Both the position numbers and the translations under genes were made by a program. A stretch of DNA of 64,000 nt from Streptomyces gelaticus. GTDB taxonomy: Bacteria > Actinomycetota > Actinomycetes > Streptomycetales > Streptomycetaceae. The DNA lies in NCBI RefSeq assembly GCF_014649535.1, contig NZ_BMTF01000004.1, positions 300,900 to 364,899 on the forward strand, given 5' to 3'. Positions 44,106-53,113 of this stretch are shown here, piece after piece. The notes beneath the pieces are model-generated. The model searched no databases. It was not told where the DNA came from and was given only the letters and a program-made list of their open reading frames with translations. Numbering within the stretch: the stretch's first letter is position 1; each line of letters begins with the position of its first letter.

Positions 44106-44121
44106 CCTCCTCGCGAGGAGG
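44106..44121 (+). promoter_or_regulatory. Palindrome covering the ribosome binding site
   Basis: CCTCCTCGCGAGGAGG is a perfect 16-base palindrome. Its right half is the ribosome binding site of the next gene. In RNA it would hide that site; in DNA it could bind a dimer. Confidence 0.5.
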
Positions 44122-44132
44122 ATCATGGTGGG

Positions 44133-45653
44133 ATGGGTGCCTACCTCTACGACCGGCTGGTGACGGAGGACGAATACCGCCAGCGCATCCGGCGGCATCG
44201 TCCCAGCTCATTGCTGCCCCTGATCGCCGCAGCGGCGGCCCGCTACGGCACACCCCAGCGGCCACAGCCCTGGCTGGAAAGCCCCTTTCTGAAGTACACA
44301 CCGTGGGCTCTGGCTGACGCGGCCCGCGTCAGCCTGGCCTACGGCACTGAACATCAGCGGTCCGAGGCCACCGAGCGGGATCTGCTGGAGATCCTGGCGG
44401 CGTACTCCAGCCTCAAGGAACCCACTCTGCACGGCACGGATGAACCAGCGGTCCGCCTGCGGGACTTCATGATGCGCCTGGGCGGCGAGCAAATGGCCTG
44501 GCAGGCCCCGGAATTTGTCAGTCTCGCCCGCACCGCGGCGCTGTACCTGCACACCCCGTTTCCAGCCCATCGGCAGCCACGCTGCATGGTCCCGGGCTGG
44601 GACACCGAGTTGTTCGGCTGCCCTCTGCCCGACTACGTCGGTACTGCGCAACTACTGTGGGGATGTGCGCTGCTCAACGCCGGGCGTTTCGATCCCGCGA
44701 TGTTCGACAGCAGGGACGGTGAGAAGTTCAATCGCGTGGTCAAGCGGGAGACGGTGCTGCGCGTCATTGAACGGCACTTCGCCACCGACGTGGCTTCCAT
44801 CAAAGCGACCGAGAAACAGACCGTGGACAGTCTGACGAGGGTGGCTGGCGGCAAGGCAGCCCAGCTGCGACGCTTCACGTACAACCCGCTGCTCGGCCGG
44901 CCAGCGGTCACCGGCTTCGGACCCGGCCTGCTTTGCCCATCACCCCAGCTGGTCTGGCGCAAGGCGACCCCGGCTGGCATTTACCACACAGGACGTGAGC
45001 ACTTCGGAACCGGCTTCCTGCAGGAAACCGGCTATCTCTTCGAGGAGTACATCGGCCGCCAGCTCCGCCTGATCCCGGATGCTGATGTCATCGGAGAGAT
45101 CACGCACCAGGTCAAGCGCAACAAGCTGCTCAGCGTCGATTGGATCGTCATCTTCGACGACTTGGTGCTGCTCGTGGAGGTCAAGTCCATGATGCCGACC
45201 GAGAACGCCCGGCTCGGGCTGGGAGACGGAGTCGCAGAGACCGACAGCAAACTGGCCCGCGCCTACCGTCAAGTCAACGGCACCTCCGCCCAGATCGACC
45301 AGAACAACCCGGAATTCGCCGGAATTCCGGCCGACCGTCCGCGTCAGGCGTTGATCGTCACCCTTGAGCCATTCCCGGTCGCCAACGCCAACCTGCCCCA
45401 CGTGGACCTGCCCGTCCCCGATATCCCGACCACGGTCGTCGGCGCCCAGGAGATCGAGCGCTTGGTGACCTTGACCGATACCACACCCAGCTCACTGCTC
45501 CTAGAACGCGCAGCTGACCCCCAACGCTCCACTTGGGCACTCAATGAATGCCTCACCGGGCACGAGTGCGCCCGCAACCCCGTCCTCGATCAGGGCTGGG
45601 CGTCCTATCCGTGGGCAACAGCCCGGCTGCCATCCGGCCCCGATGGGCTGTAG
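44133..45653 (+). CDS. Large protein with PD-(D/E)XK nuclease motif
   Basis: A 506-residue protein. About 280 N-terminal residues are helical and unassigned. The last third has a PD-(D/E)XK-like pattern: Glu304/305 (YLFEEYIGRQ), Asp336 (LSVDWIVIF) and Glu349/Lys351 (LLVEVKS). This is the arrangement of restriction-like nucleases. It lies alone between two operons. A single-gene defence nuclease is one possibility. The start ATG has GAGGAG 11 bases upstream inside the palindrome; a nearer GGTGGG may also help. No methylase or toxin partner is present. Confidence 0.72.
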   Translation: MGAYLYDRLVTEDEYRQRIRRHRPSSLLPLIAAAAARYGTPQRPQPWLESPFLKYTPWALADAARVSLAYGTEHQRSEATERDLLEILAAYSSLKEPTLHGTDEPAVRLRDFMMRLGGEQMAWQAPEFVSLARTAALYLHTPFPAHRQPRCMVPGWDTELFGCPLPDYVGTAQLLWGCALLNAGRFDPAMFDSRDGEKFNRVVKRETVLRVIERHFATDVASIKATEKQTVDSLTRVAGGKAAQLRRFTYNPLLGRPAVTGFGPGLLCPSPQLVWRKATPAGIYHTGREHFGTGFLQETGYLFEEYIGRQLRLIPDADVIGEITHQVKRNKLLSVDWIVIFDDLVLLVEVKSMMPTENARLGLGDGVAETDSKLARAYRQVNGTSAQIDQNNPEFAGIPADRPRQALIVTLEPFPVANANLPHVDLPVPDIPTTVVGAQEIERLVTLTDTTPSSLLLERAADPQRSTWALNECLTGHECARNPVLDQGWASYPWATARLPSGPDGL

Positions 45654-45756
45654 GGCCCTACACCGCGAGCCCTGCCCCGGGCCTACGCGAACCCCAGGCA
45701 GTCACACCCCATTCGCCCCCAGCACCGACCCCGATTGCCAACGTGCGTGATCCCGG

Positions 45757-46176
45757 TCAGCCAGCTTCCGGCGCGACGGTAGGGACCTGCTCCCCCGGAT
45801 CTCCGACATCCGCCGACGAGGACGGGAGCAGGGCGGCTGCGAGCTTCTGCAGCTGCTCGGAGTCTTCCACTCCGCTGATTGCGACCGAGACGCCATCACG
45901 GCTGATCACGACGCTCGCTGCCTCGCCACCCTGAGAGCTCACCCACCTCTTGACCGTCTCGATAGCGGAAGGAAGCGCGAGCGCGCCGGTGACCACGAGG
46001 GCGAGCACATCGAGGCCGTCCCCGAGCGTTCCTGCCTGCACCTTCCTGGATTGCCATTGCGCCTGCGCGACGCCTCGTAGCGAGGGGTCGCGGGCGATGA
46101 ATGCTCGCAGGCCGTCCGGAACTCTGCTGCCGCCGGCCAGTGTGATCTTCAGTGTGATGGATGTCGATTCCAGCAT
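45757..46176 (-). CDS. EACC1 (effector-associated constant component 1) family protein
   Basis: A 139-residue protein. ITLKITLAGGSRVPDGLRAFIARDPSLRG, then DGLDVLALVVTGALALPSAIETVKRWV, then VVISRDGVSVAISGVEDSEQLQKL, which is the EACC1 layout: a strand, a short hydrophobic helix and a C-terminal strand pair. EACC1 is the common component found next to caspase, trypsin or other effectors in actinobacterial NTP-dependent conflict systems. Its start lies 2 bp from the caspase stop, so the pair is co-translated. ATG at 46197 is an alternative start. Confidence 0.82.
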   Translation of the reverse strand: MLESTSITLKITLAGGSRVPDGLRAFIARDPSLRGVAQAQWQSRKVQAGTLGDGLDVLALVVTGALALPSAIETVKRWVSSQGGEAASVVISRDGVSVAISGVEDSEQLQKLAAALLPSSSADVGDPGEQVPTVAPEAG

Positions 46177-46178
46177 GT

Positions 46179-47864
46179 CTAATTCCCATCCTTCCACGGG
46201 TTATAGCTGAGCGGGATCAGATCCCCGTTGTGGCCAACCTGTCGGCAGGGCTTGGGAAGCCCCCGGGATCCCAACTCTTTCTCCAGATGACGGAAGAGGT
46301 TCTCCGCGTTGATCACCTCAGCGGCACCGGGAATACCGAACTGAAGGGATTCAATGAGCATCCCGGTAAATGTGGTGTACCGCTCGCCATCAGGCGCCAT
46401 TGACGCACTGGTGGCGGTCGAGGAAGTCATAACGTAGGTTCCAGCGATGGCCACCGAGCTAGATAGGTCGGCCGTCAAGACGTCCAGCGCAGCACCGCTG
46501 TAGCAGCTATCCAGCACCACGATCCGGGTTCCCACGGGGCTGTCCGACAGTTGCTCGCGCAGCCGGTCGAACTCCCATGCCGAGTAGCTGTGGCGCTGGC
46601 GCGAGCCGGGAAGACCGAGGAGCAGGCGTGCGCTCTTGGGATCGGCCCATCCGTGGCCAGCGTAGTAAATGAACAGGCCGCCTGTGACCGGATCGACGCC
46701 CTCGATCGCAGCTTCGATCTGGTCGTGGATCTCGACATGGGTGGTGGGGTTCCTGAGAGTCCGTACCTTTTCTGCGGGGATGCCGAGCCGCTCGGTCAGC
46801 AGGTTCTCCATCGAGGCGAGGTTGTTGTCAATTGACGGAACGTCCGGCATGTTCGTGTAGGTGGAGACGCCGATGAGTACGGCCGCACCGTTCTTCCAGC
46901 AGTCGAATTGAACCGCTTCGTTATCCGGAACCCCCACGAACGCAGTGACTGTCAGTTGAGCGCCCAGCTCACACAAAGCCTGCATGATTCCGAGCTGAAT
47001 CTCTTGCATGGGCGTAGACGCCCCTTCCACCCAGGCGGATACGGTGGATCGAGGCACGCCGAGTTGTTTGGCCAGCTTTTCCTGGCTGATGCCCGACTTG
47101 GTCAGTTCGTGGCGGAGCCACGGGCCGAATTCTACAGATCCTTCTCCTGTAATCTTTATGCCTAAACCGACATACTCGGTTCCCCAATCAGCAGGCCATC
47201 CATTGCGCTGAAGTTGGAACCTCTCTGGTTCTATCTCAGCGTTGGAAAGCATCCCAGGGACCCGGGCAGCGCCCGCAAGGTAGCGGACATACTCGACATC
47301 CCGAGTCAGCAGGGTGGCCCGCTTACCATCGGCGTCCTCGGTGAACATCACGCCGTAGCCGCCTGGGACGATCGGTGTCCCCGTGGCCTCGCACCACGCA
47401 CGGTACTTGTCGACGCCGCCGAGGGCTTCGGGGGTGAGGAATGCGAACCCATCCGCTGTCGGCTTGCCAGGTGGTCGCCCACCTCGCCCTTTACGGCCGG
47501 TGGTCGCGTTGGCGTTGCGCTGTTCATCCATCGCCGCCAGGAGCAGGTCATCCCAGTGGCCAGGGTCAAAGTCCTCGCCGGCCCACCGGCACATCGCCTG
47601 AGCCATGATGGTTACTCGGTGTCGCTGGCCGACGGCGGAGGGGACCCGGAACCCTGCGGCCGGTCCCGTCCAGCTCTGCATTTGCCATTCCTTCAGCAAG
47701 TGCGCGCCGGGAGTCTGCGCGATCCGGGCGTCCAGCAGTAGCGCACCCAGTGAGGGAGTGTGCCCGGCGGCTCGCCGGGCCCGCCACGCGCGCTCCCGTA
47801 GCTCCTTGAGCTCCCTGTGTAGGTTGGCCGCTGCCATTCGCACCGAATCCCCATCATTCGTCAT
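46179..47864 (-). CDS. XRE helix-turn-helix and caspase-like peptidase fusion
   Basis: A 561-residue fusion. Residues 1-240 resemble regulators of the XRE-linked family and are otherwise unassigned. Residues about 248-283 form an XRE helix-turn-helix (HELTKSGISQEKLAKQLGVPRSTVSAW). Residues about 325-555 are a caspase-like C14 peptidase with His404 in YYAGHGW and Cys454 in LDSCYSGAA. Leu234 is encoded by TTA (47163-47165), so translation may need the bldA tRNA. ATG at 47864 is used; TTG further up is possible. With the EACC1 gene it resembles actinobacterial caspase conflict systems, but DNA-binding fused to caspase is unusual. Confidence 0.85.
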   Translation of the reverse strand: MTNDGDSVRMAAANLHRELKELRERAWRARRAAGHTPSLGALLLDARIAQTPGAHLLKEWQMQSWTGPAAGFRVPSAVGQRHRVTIMAQAMCRWAGEDFDPGHWDDLLLAAMDEQRNANATTGRKGRGGRPPGKPTADGFAFLTPEALGGVDKYRAWCEATGTPIVPGGYGVMFTEDADGKRATLLTRDVEYVRYLAGAARVPGMLSNAEIEPERFQLQRNGWPADWGTEYVGLGIKITGEGSVEFGPWLRHELTKSGISQEKLAKQLGVPRSTVSAWVEGASTPMQEIQLGIMQALCELGAQLTVTAFVGVPDNEAVQFDCWKNGAAVLIGVSTYTNMPDVPSIDNNLASMENLLTERLGIPAEKVRTLRNPTTHVEIHDQIEAAIEGVDPVTGGLFIYYAGHGWADPKSARLLLGLPGSRQRHSYSAWEFDRLREQLSDSPVGTRIVVLDSCYSGAALDVLTADLSSSVAIAGTYVMTSSTATSASMAPDGERYTTFTGMLIESLQFGIPGAAEVINAENLFRHLEKELGSRGLPKPCRQVGHNGDLIPLSYNPWKDGN

Positions 47865-47949
47865 GTCCCAGGCTCGGCCTTCACGTTGCCTGTCTGCCAA
47901 TTTGTGCAAGGTATCGGTAGGCCGACACCGGAAGAGTTAGTTCGTGGGC

Positions 47950-48486
47950 TCACACTGCGGACCAACCGTCCAAAGAGACCTCCAAGCCGTCGGTCAGGTA
48001 CTGGTGTAGAGCACTGGCGGTGGTGTCCACGAAGGCTTCGGGGATGGCGTTGGCGTCAACCCAGCGGACCTGGGAGTGCTTGCGTGGTTCGCGGTTCTCG
48101 GGTTCACCGGTCCAGTCGTGGGCGGCGAACACGACCGTGAGGAAGCCGTTGGGGGCTTCGACGCCCCAGGCGCCGTGAATGATGTGGGCGACCTTGAGGG
48201 ACTCGGGCTTCACGGTGAGGCCGGTCTCCTCGTAGAGCTCGCGGACCGCGGTTTCGGTGATGGGCTCGCCCGGTTCGCTCTTGCCGACAGGGAGGTCCCA
48301 CATGCCCTTGGCGAACTTGGCGTTTTCGCTGCGCTGGAGGAGGACGACACGGTTGGTGGCCTTGTCGTGGACGATGACGGCCGCGACCAGCAGGGTCATC
48401 GATTCGAGCGCCGGCTTGAGGGCCTTGGGCTGGTCGTCGGTCTGCTGGGTCACGGTGTTCCCTTCGTCGGGCGGGTTGTTGGGCAT
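47950..48486 (-). CDS. NUDIX hydrolase
   Basis: A 178-residue NUDIX enzyme. NUDIX box GKSEPGEPITETAVRELYEETGL fits the pattern exactly. MTLLVAAVIVHDKATNRVVLLQRS precedes it, and GNTVTQQTDDQPKALKPALES is a disordered leader. ATG at 48486 is 1 bp after the XRE-TPR stop; GTG at 48453 with GAAGGGAA upstream may be the true start. NUDIX proteins in Streptomyces integrative elements include Pif of pSAM2, an immunity factor against a second transfer; that role here is an inference. Confidence 0.87.
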   Translation of the reverse strand: MPNNPPDEGNTVTQQTDDQPKALKPALESMTLLVAAVIVHDKATNRVVLLQRSENAKFAKGMWDLPVGKSEPGEPITETAVRELYEETGLTVKPESLKVAHIIHGAWGVEAPNGFLTVVFAAHDWTGEPENREPRKHSQVRWVDANAIPEAFVDTTASALHQYLTDGLEVSLDGWSAV

Positions 48487-48487
48487 G

Positions 48488-49838
48488 TTAGGCGAGTGCC
48501 TCGCGGGCGCGGCGGGCGAGATCGGCAGCGCCGGGCACTTTGCGCCGCTGGTAGACCGCGAGGGTGGAGCGGATCGAGGTGATCGCCTTGCGGGTGCGAT
48601 CGGAGGTCATGCCCTCCATGAGGACCAGGGCCTGGGTCCAGGCCGCGACGGCCTCGTCGGCGCGGGCCTGAGCGGCGAGGCTATCGCCGAGGTCGGCGTG
48701 GGTGAGGGCGTGGACGCGCTTGTACTTCTCCGGGTCCCAGCGGGTGAGGGCGTCCCGGTGCTGCTGCTCGGTGCCGATGTGGTCGGCGAGGTCGGTCAGG
48801 GTGCGGGCGGTGTGGCTGGCCACGGTGCCGGCGGCCGCTCACGCGGGAGTAGCTGGGCTGAGGACCGTCGTCACGTAGGAGGGCGTCCTCGGCTGCGAGC
48901 AGGGCGCGTGCGGCCGACGCGTTCTCGTCGGTGGCGGCGTAGGCGCGAGCGTGGGTGATGTGAAGGAGGGCCTCGGTCTGGCCGTCGACGTGGCCGAGTC
49001 CAGCCCGGAGGGCGCCCTCGACGAGGTCGACGCAGTGGTGGGGCTGCTTGAGGCTCAGGGCCTGGTGGGCGAGGGCGCGCATCATCCAGGCGGCGTGGCC
49101 GTGGGGGTCGGCTTCGCAGGCGAGCTTGTAGCCGACCTGGTAGTAGCGCTGGGCGGGGCCTTCCTGGCCGAGGTCGTGGTGCTTCCACCCTGCGAGGTAG
49201 GCGAGTTCGGCTACGGCGCCGAAGGCTGCCCGGCGTAAGACTTCGCTGGGGAAGCGCCCACGCAGCATGGGAGCAGCGGTGTCGGCGAGGTACGCGGTGA
49301 CGGTGGTCAGGCCGTGGCCGCCGCCGAGGCGCTCGTCGGCGGCGCTGAAGGCCGCGGTGATCTGGCGTACGACGTCCACGTCCTCTACGCCGACCAGGGA
49401 TGTGCCAGTGCGGGCGCGGAGCATGCGGGCGGTGGCTTCGTGGTCGTAGCCGAGTGGCATGGCAACGCCGGCGGTGGTGAAGGCCGCGATGGCGAGGAAG
49501 CGGCGGCGCTCGACGTCGGCGCGGCCCAGGTTGGTGACCGCGAGCACGGGGTCGGATTCCGTCGGCTCTTCGTCATCACCGACCTGGAGGCCGATCTCGG
49601 TCTGGGTGACCGTGCGTCCTGCTCGGCGGGACAACGCCTCGGCCAGGTACTGACCTACCCGGCCCGACGGGGCACGGATGCCGTTCACCCAGTGAGAAAT
49701 GGCCGACTTGTTGGTCTGGAGGATCTCGCCGTTCTCTGCGGCGATGCGTCGCACGTCTCTGGCGAGGGCCTCGTAGGTGCAGTCGACCGCCGCGATGACG
49801 TCGCGTAGACGGGAGTTGGGTTCTCTCGGCGCCGCCAC
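48488..49838 (-). pseudogene. XRE-TPR regulator broken by a frameshift
   Basis: Two frames together give one XRE-TPR regulator. The N-terminal frame has an XRE-like region (TNKSAISHWVNGIRAPSGRVGQYLAEAL) and TPR-like repeats and reads on to about 48843 (YSRVSG). The rest (VASHTARTLTDLADHIG to the C-terminus) continues in another frame. Near 48840 one extra base or two missing bases would join them. A sequencing slip in GC-rich DNA is the other explanation. GTG at 49838 is the start, with GGAGG upstream. It is next to a NUDIX gene on the same strand. Confidence 0.78.
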
Positions 49839-50061
49839 GATCGCCTCCACTCCGGAGCTGTAAACCGCGTATACCGCTTCAACTGCCTTCCACCGTACCC
49901 ACTGAGCGTGACCACCGGTTCACTTATCAGCAGCCGCCCGGAACGGCGCGACCGTGATCCAGGCTCCCCCTTGGTCCGGGCGGCACCCCGAAGTTCCGTA
50001 CGCCCACACCAGGCTCGGGCATTCCTGTGCCCGAACCTGGCCGATCAGAGACGGAGACACG

Positions 50062-50811
50062 GTGACCACCATCGACACCACGGCCATCACGGTCGGGCTG
50101 CCCGAGGCATTCGACCCGCGCTGGAGCCGCCTGCCCGGCACCCAGGTCGACGGCCGGCGCATCACGATCGACCCGGCCGAGTACTTCTTCCGCTTCGAGT
50201 CGAGCACCTGGCTCGTCGCTGACTGGGAGCTGGTCAAGTCCCAACTCCTGGACGTGAACGAGACGACCGAGAGCGCGGTCGAGCAGCTCGCGCTCGACTT
50301 CATCAAGCAGCACAGCGAGTCGACCTCCGACGCCGCCCGTGTCCTGGCCACCGCGTACGAGGTGTACGCGTACCTCTTCCGCGACGAGCACCTGGCCGGC
50401 CTCGGCCTGCCGCAGATCACCGCCGACCACCTGCGGATGCTCCGCGAGGCGGCCACGCTCATGGCGCTCAACAAGGTCGAGCTCGACGGGCACATCTCCA
50501 ACGTCGGCCCGTGCTGGTTCTTCCCCGCCGCCACCTCCGTCGTCTTCGACTTGGACGACGAGATGGGCGGGATGCTCGACGAGGTCTACCACGGCGGCTG
50601 GTTCAACGAGCACCGTCGGATCGAGTCCATCAAGGCCCACGCCGCGCTCGGTGGCCGGCTCGTGCACGGGTGCCAGTCCGTGCCGGACCAATCCGGCGGC
50701 GTGGTCGCGCCCTACGGTGCCTCGATGGCGAACTTCCGTGACGACCTCGCCGCGTTCAAGGCGGGCTGGATCGAGCAGGTCTATGCCCACCGCGTGAACC
50801 CCGCCGCGTAA
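50062..50811 (+). CDS. Protein of unknown function on the element
   Basis: A 249-residue soluble protein. GTG start after ACGGAGACACG. RWSRLPGTQVDGRRITIDPAEYFFRFES opens it, with NVGPCWFFPAATSVVFDLDDEMGGMLDEVYHGGWFNEHRRI in the middle. No membrane helix or signal. I recognise no family. It heads a rightward operon with the phosphotransferase, methyltransferase and HAD genes and is divergent from the XRE-TPR gene. Confidence 0.78.
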   Translation: MTTIDTTAITVGLPEAFDPRWSRLPGTQVDGRRITIDPAEYFFRFESSTWLVADWELVKSQLLDVNETTESAVEQLALDFIKQHSESTSDAARVLATAYEVYAYLFRDEHLAGLGLPQITADHLRMLREAATLMALNKVELDGHISNVGPCWFFPAATSVVFDLDDEMGGMLDEVYHGGWFNEHRRIESIKAHAALGGRLVHGCQSVPDQSGGVVAPYGASMANFRDDLAAFKAGWIEQVYAHRVNPAA

Positions 50812-50886
50812 CCCCACCCGATCAGGCTCCGGGGCGGGCCGGCACTCCTCGCCCGCCCCGGACGCCACCATCCCCCGGAGCCCCAC

Positions 50887-51798
50887 GTGACCGCGAACCC
50901 CAGCGCCGAACTCCTCGACAGCCTGCTCACCGTGGCTGGCCAGACCACCGCCGTACGGGAGGAGGTACGCGTGTGGTCCATGTCCGGCGTCGAGCGCGTG
51001 ACCTTCCGCGACGGCTCCACGGCCGTCTTCAAGTACGCCAAGAAGCCGTTCGACTGCGAGGACCAGGCCCTCCGTCTTGCCCACACCCTCGGCGTCCCCG
51101 TCCCCCAGATCCACGCCTCCGCCGTCCTGGACGGCTGGCTCGGCATGCTCATGGAGGACCTCGGAGCGTCCGTCCGCGAGGCCGACGACCTCGACGGCGT
51201 CGCCGCGGCCGTGGTCCTGCACGGAACCCGTACGGCTCCGCCCTTGCCCGTCCTCGACCAGGAGCGGCTGCGCACGCTGCCGGCCCGGGCGCTGGAGCAT
51301 CTCGAACGGCTGCGTAAGGCCGACCGGTGGCAGGACGCCGATGACGTCGAGGACGCGCTCGACCAGATCGCCCAGGCCACCGAGGCCCGCGCGGCAGGCG
51401 CAACACTGGCGCCGTTCGGTTGGGTGCACTCCGAGTTCCACCCCACCAGCCTCCACATCGGCAAGCACGGGTGGCGGCTGCTCGACTTCGCCCGCGCCTT
51501 CACCGGCCCCGGCCTGCTCGACCTCGCCAGCTGGCACGGCACCATCGATCCCCCGCACCCCGTGCGCCTGCGCGTCTTCCTGGAGCAGTACGTCACCGCC
51601 GGCGGCACCCCCGACGCCCTCGTCCCGCGCGGCGGGCTCACCGCCGAGAACTGGGCCCTGGGCTGGCACCGCATGTGGGCCGTCGAGTGGTTCATGGAGC
51701 AGTCCATCCGCTGGATCAACGACCCGGACACCGACCCCGCATACCTCAAGGCGGTCCGTCGCCACCTCACGGGCGTCCTCCACCTCCTGGAGATCTGA
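50887..51798 (+). CDS. Aminoglycoside phosphotransferase (APH)-family protein with altered catalytic loop
   Basis: A 303-residue APH/choline-kinase fold protein. GVERVTFRDGSTAVFKYAKK is the N-lobe with the ATP lysine. The catalytic loop is VHSEFHPTSLHI where HxDxxxxN is usual: the Asp is Glu and the Asn is Ser. The metal Asp is in LLDFARAF. The activity is therefore uncertain; it may act on a non-aminoglycoside or be inactive. It follows the unknown gene and overlaps no neighbour; the methyltransferase starts 1 bp after its stop. Confidence 0.83.
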   Translation: MTANPSAELLDSLLTVAGQTTAVREEVRVWSMSGVERVTFRDGSTAVFKYAKKPFDCEDQALRLAHTLGVPVPQIHASAVLDGWLGMLMEDLGASVREADDLDGVAAAVVLHGTRTAPPLPVLDQERLRTLPARALEHLERLRKADRWQDADDVEDALDQIAQATEARAAGATLAPFGWVHSEFHPTSLHIGKHGWRLLDFARAFTGPGLLDLASWHGTIDPPHPVRLRVFLEQYVTAGGTPDALVPRGGLTAENWALGWHRMWAVEWFMEQSIRWINDPDTDPAYLKAVRRHLTGVLHLLEI

Positions 51799-51799
51799 C

Positions 51800-52492
51800 G
51801 TGCTCGCCCAGGCATCCCCATGGCACCCCCACGCCGCTCAGCGCACCGCCACCGGACTCGCCGAACCTCTCTCCGTACCCGCCCGGATGGAATGGACCAC
51901 GAGACCCGGCCAAGGGCCCGGCACCGATGCCCTCGGGCCCGACCTGCGCGGTAAGCGGCTCCTGGAGCTTGGCTGCGGCCCCGGCCACAACGCCGCCCAC
52001 CTCGCCACCCGGCATGGGGCGCGCGTCACCGGGGTCGATCTGGTCGGCCTGCAGATCCGCCGCGCCCGCTCCCACTACGGACGGCTGAACAACCTCACCT
52101 TCGTCGCCGACCACGCCCTGCACTACCTGCACGCCTCCGACGAACAGTTCGACGCGATCTACTCCGTCTTCGGCGCCGTAGGGCTCGTCGCTCCTGAACT
52201 CCTGCTGCCGACCATCGCCCAACGCCTCACTCCCGGCCGGGTGCTTGCCTTCTCCGCTCCGCACCCGCAGCGCGGCGGCCGCAGCCCCTCCGGCGACGAC
52301 CGACCCCGCCGCGACTTCGTCACCCTTCCTGACCGCACCCGGCTCCCCATTGCCCGCTGGGAGTTCGACACCGCCCGCTGGGAGAGGCACCTCAGCCAAG
52401 CCGGGTTCTGGCTCACCTCGGCCCAGGAGTTCTACGACCCCCGCATGGGCCACTGGCCCACCACCCTGCTGATCCGCGCTCGCAAGCTCTGA
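51800..52492 (+). CDS. Class I SAM-dependent methyltransferase
   Basis: A 230-residue enzyme. Motif I is KRLLELGCGPGHNAAHLA, followed by GARVTGVDLVGLQI (acidic residue that binds the ribose), DAIYSVFGAVGLV and LTPGRVLAFSAPHP. The fold is a standard Rossmann methyltransferase; the substrate cannot be read. GTG start; it lies 1 bp from the phosphotransferase gene. Together with that gene and the HAD gene it forms a set often found in actinobacterial elements, presumably modifying a small molecule. Confidence 0.88.
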   Translation: MLAQASPWHPHAAQRTATGLAEPLSVPARMEWTTRPGQGPGTDALGPDLRGKRLLELGCGPGHNAAHLATRHGARVTGVDLVGLQIRRARSHYGRLNNLTFVADHALHYLHASDEQFDAIYSVFGAVGLVAPELLLPTIAQRLTPGRVLAFSAPHPQRGGRSPSGDDRPRRDFVTLPDRTRLPIARWEFDTARWERHLSQAGFWLTSAQEFYDPRMGHWPTTLLIRARKL

Positions 52493-52527
52493 CGAGCCAT
52501 CCGCCCCGGCCTCCCCTGGAGGAACCT

Positions 52528-53073
52528 ATGCGTCCGCCCTACCTGCTCCTCGACATCGACGGCGTCCTCATACCCTTTCCCGACGCGGGCGGCTCGACCC
52601 CGGCCGCCCACGCCCGCCACGACGTCGTCCCCGCCGGCCGGAACACCGACGACCCGGTCACCGTCTGGCTCGACCCCGCTCACGGGCCCATGCTCATGGA
52701 CGTGATCAGTACGGGTCTCGTCACGCCGGTCTGGTGCACCAGCTGGCGGCAGAACGCCACCACCCTGATCGGACCGCTCCTCGGACTCCCGCCTCTGCCC
52801 CACGTCGACCTGCCGCGTCCCCAGATCACCACCAGTCACCCCAACGGGTACCTGTGGAAACGCGACCACGTCGATGCCTGGCTGGCAGACGCCCCCGCCG
52901 TCTGGATCGACGACGACTTCACCGGCCTCGACCACGCCTGGGCGGCAGAGCGCACCGCCAAGGGAACGGCGACCCTTCTCGTTCAGCCCGACCCGCGCAT
53001 CGGGCTGCAACCCGAGCACCTGACCGAGGTCACGACGTGGGTCTCGCAGCTGCCGGCAGCCCGTGCCGCCTGA
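52528..53073 (+). CDS. HAD-fold hydrolase
   Basis: A 181-residue HAD-superfamily protein. Motif [13 protein letters not shown] has the nucleophile Asp and acid/base Asp. Motif II-like is WCTSWR. Motif IV is WIDDDFTG. Such small HADs of Streptomyces are often annotated as secreted or unknown, but no signal is seen. CCTGGAGGAACC precedes the ATG. It is the last gene of its operon and is followed by a 17-bp perfect hairpin. Confidence 0.85.
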   Translation: MRPPYLLLDIDGVLIPFPDAGGSTPAAHARHDVVPAGRNTDDPVTVWLDPAHGPMLMDVISTGLVTPVWCTSWRQNATTLIGPLLGLPPLPHVDLPRPQITTSHPNGYLWKRDHVDAWLADAPAVWIDDDFTGLDHAWAAERTAKGTATLLVQPDPRIGLQPEHLTEVTTWVSQLPAARAA

Positions 53074-53076
53074 CGA

Positions 53077-53113
53077 CTGATGCCCTCGCTGCCGCAGGCA
53101 GCGAGGGCATCAG
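53077..53113 (+). terminator. Perfect 17-bp hairpin ending the HAD operon
   Basis: CTGATGCCCTCGCTGCC (53077-53093) pairs with GGCAGCGAGGGCATCAG (53097-53113) around GCA, 4 bp after the HAD stop codon. Confidence 0.9.

Noticed and set aside
48951..49238. Rightward frame beginning MGDVKEGLG opposite the XRE-TPR gene.
   Set aside because: It is antisense to a region with clear TPR-like protein sequence and no ribosome binding site.
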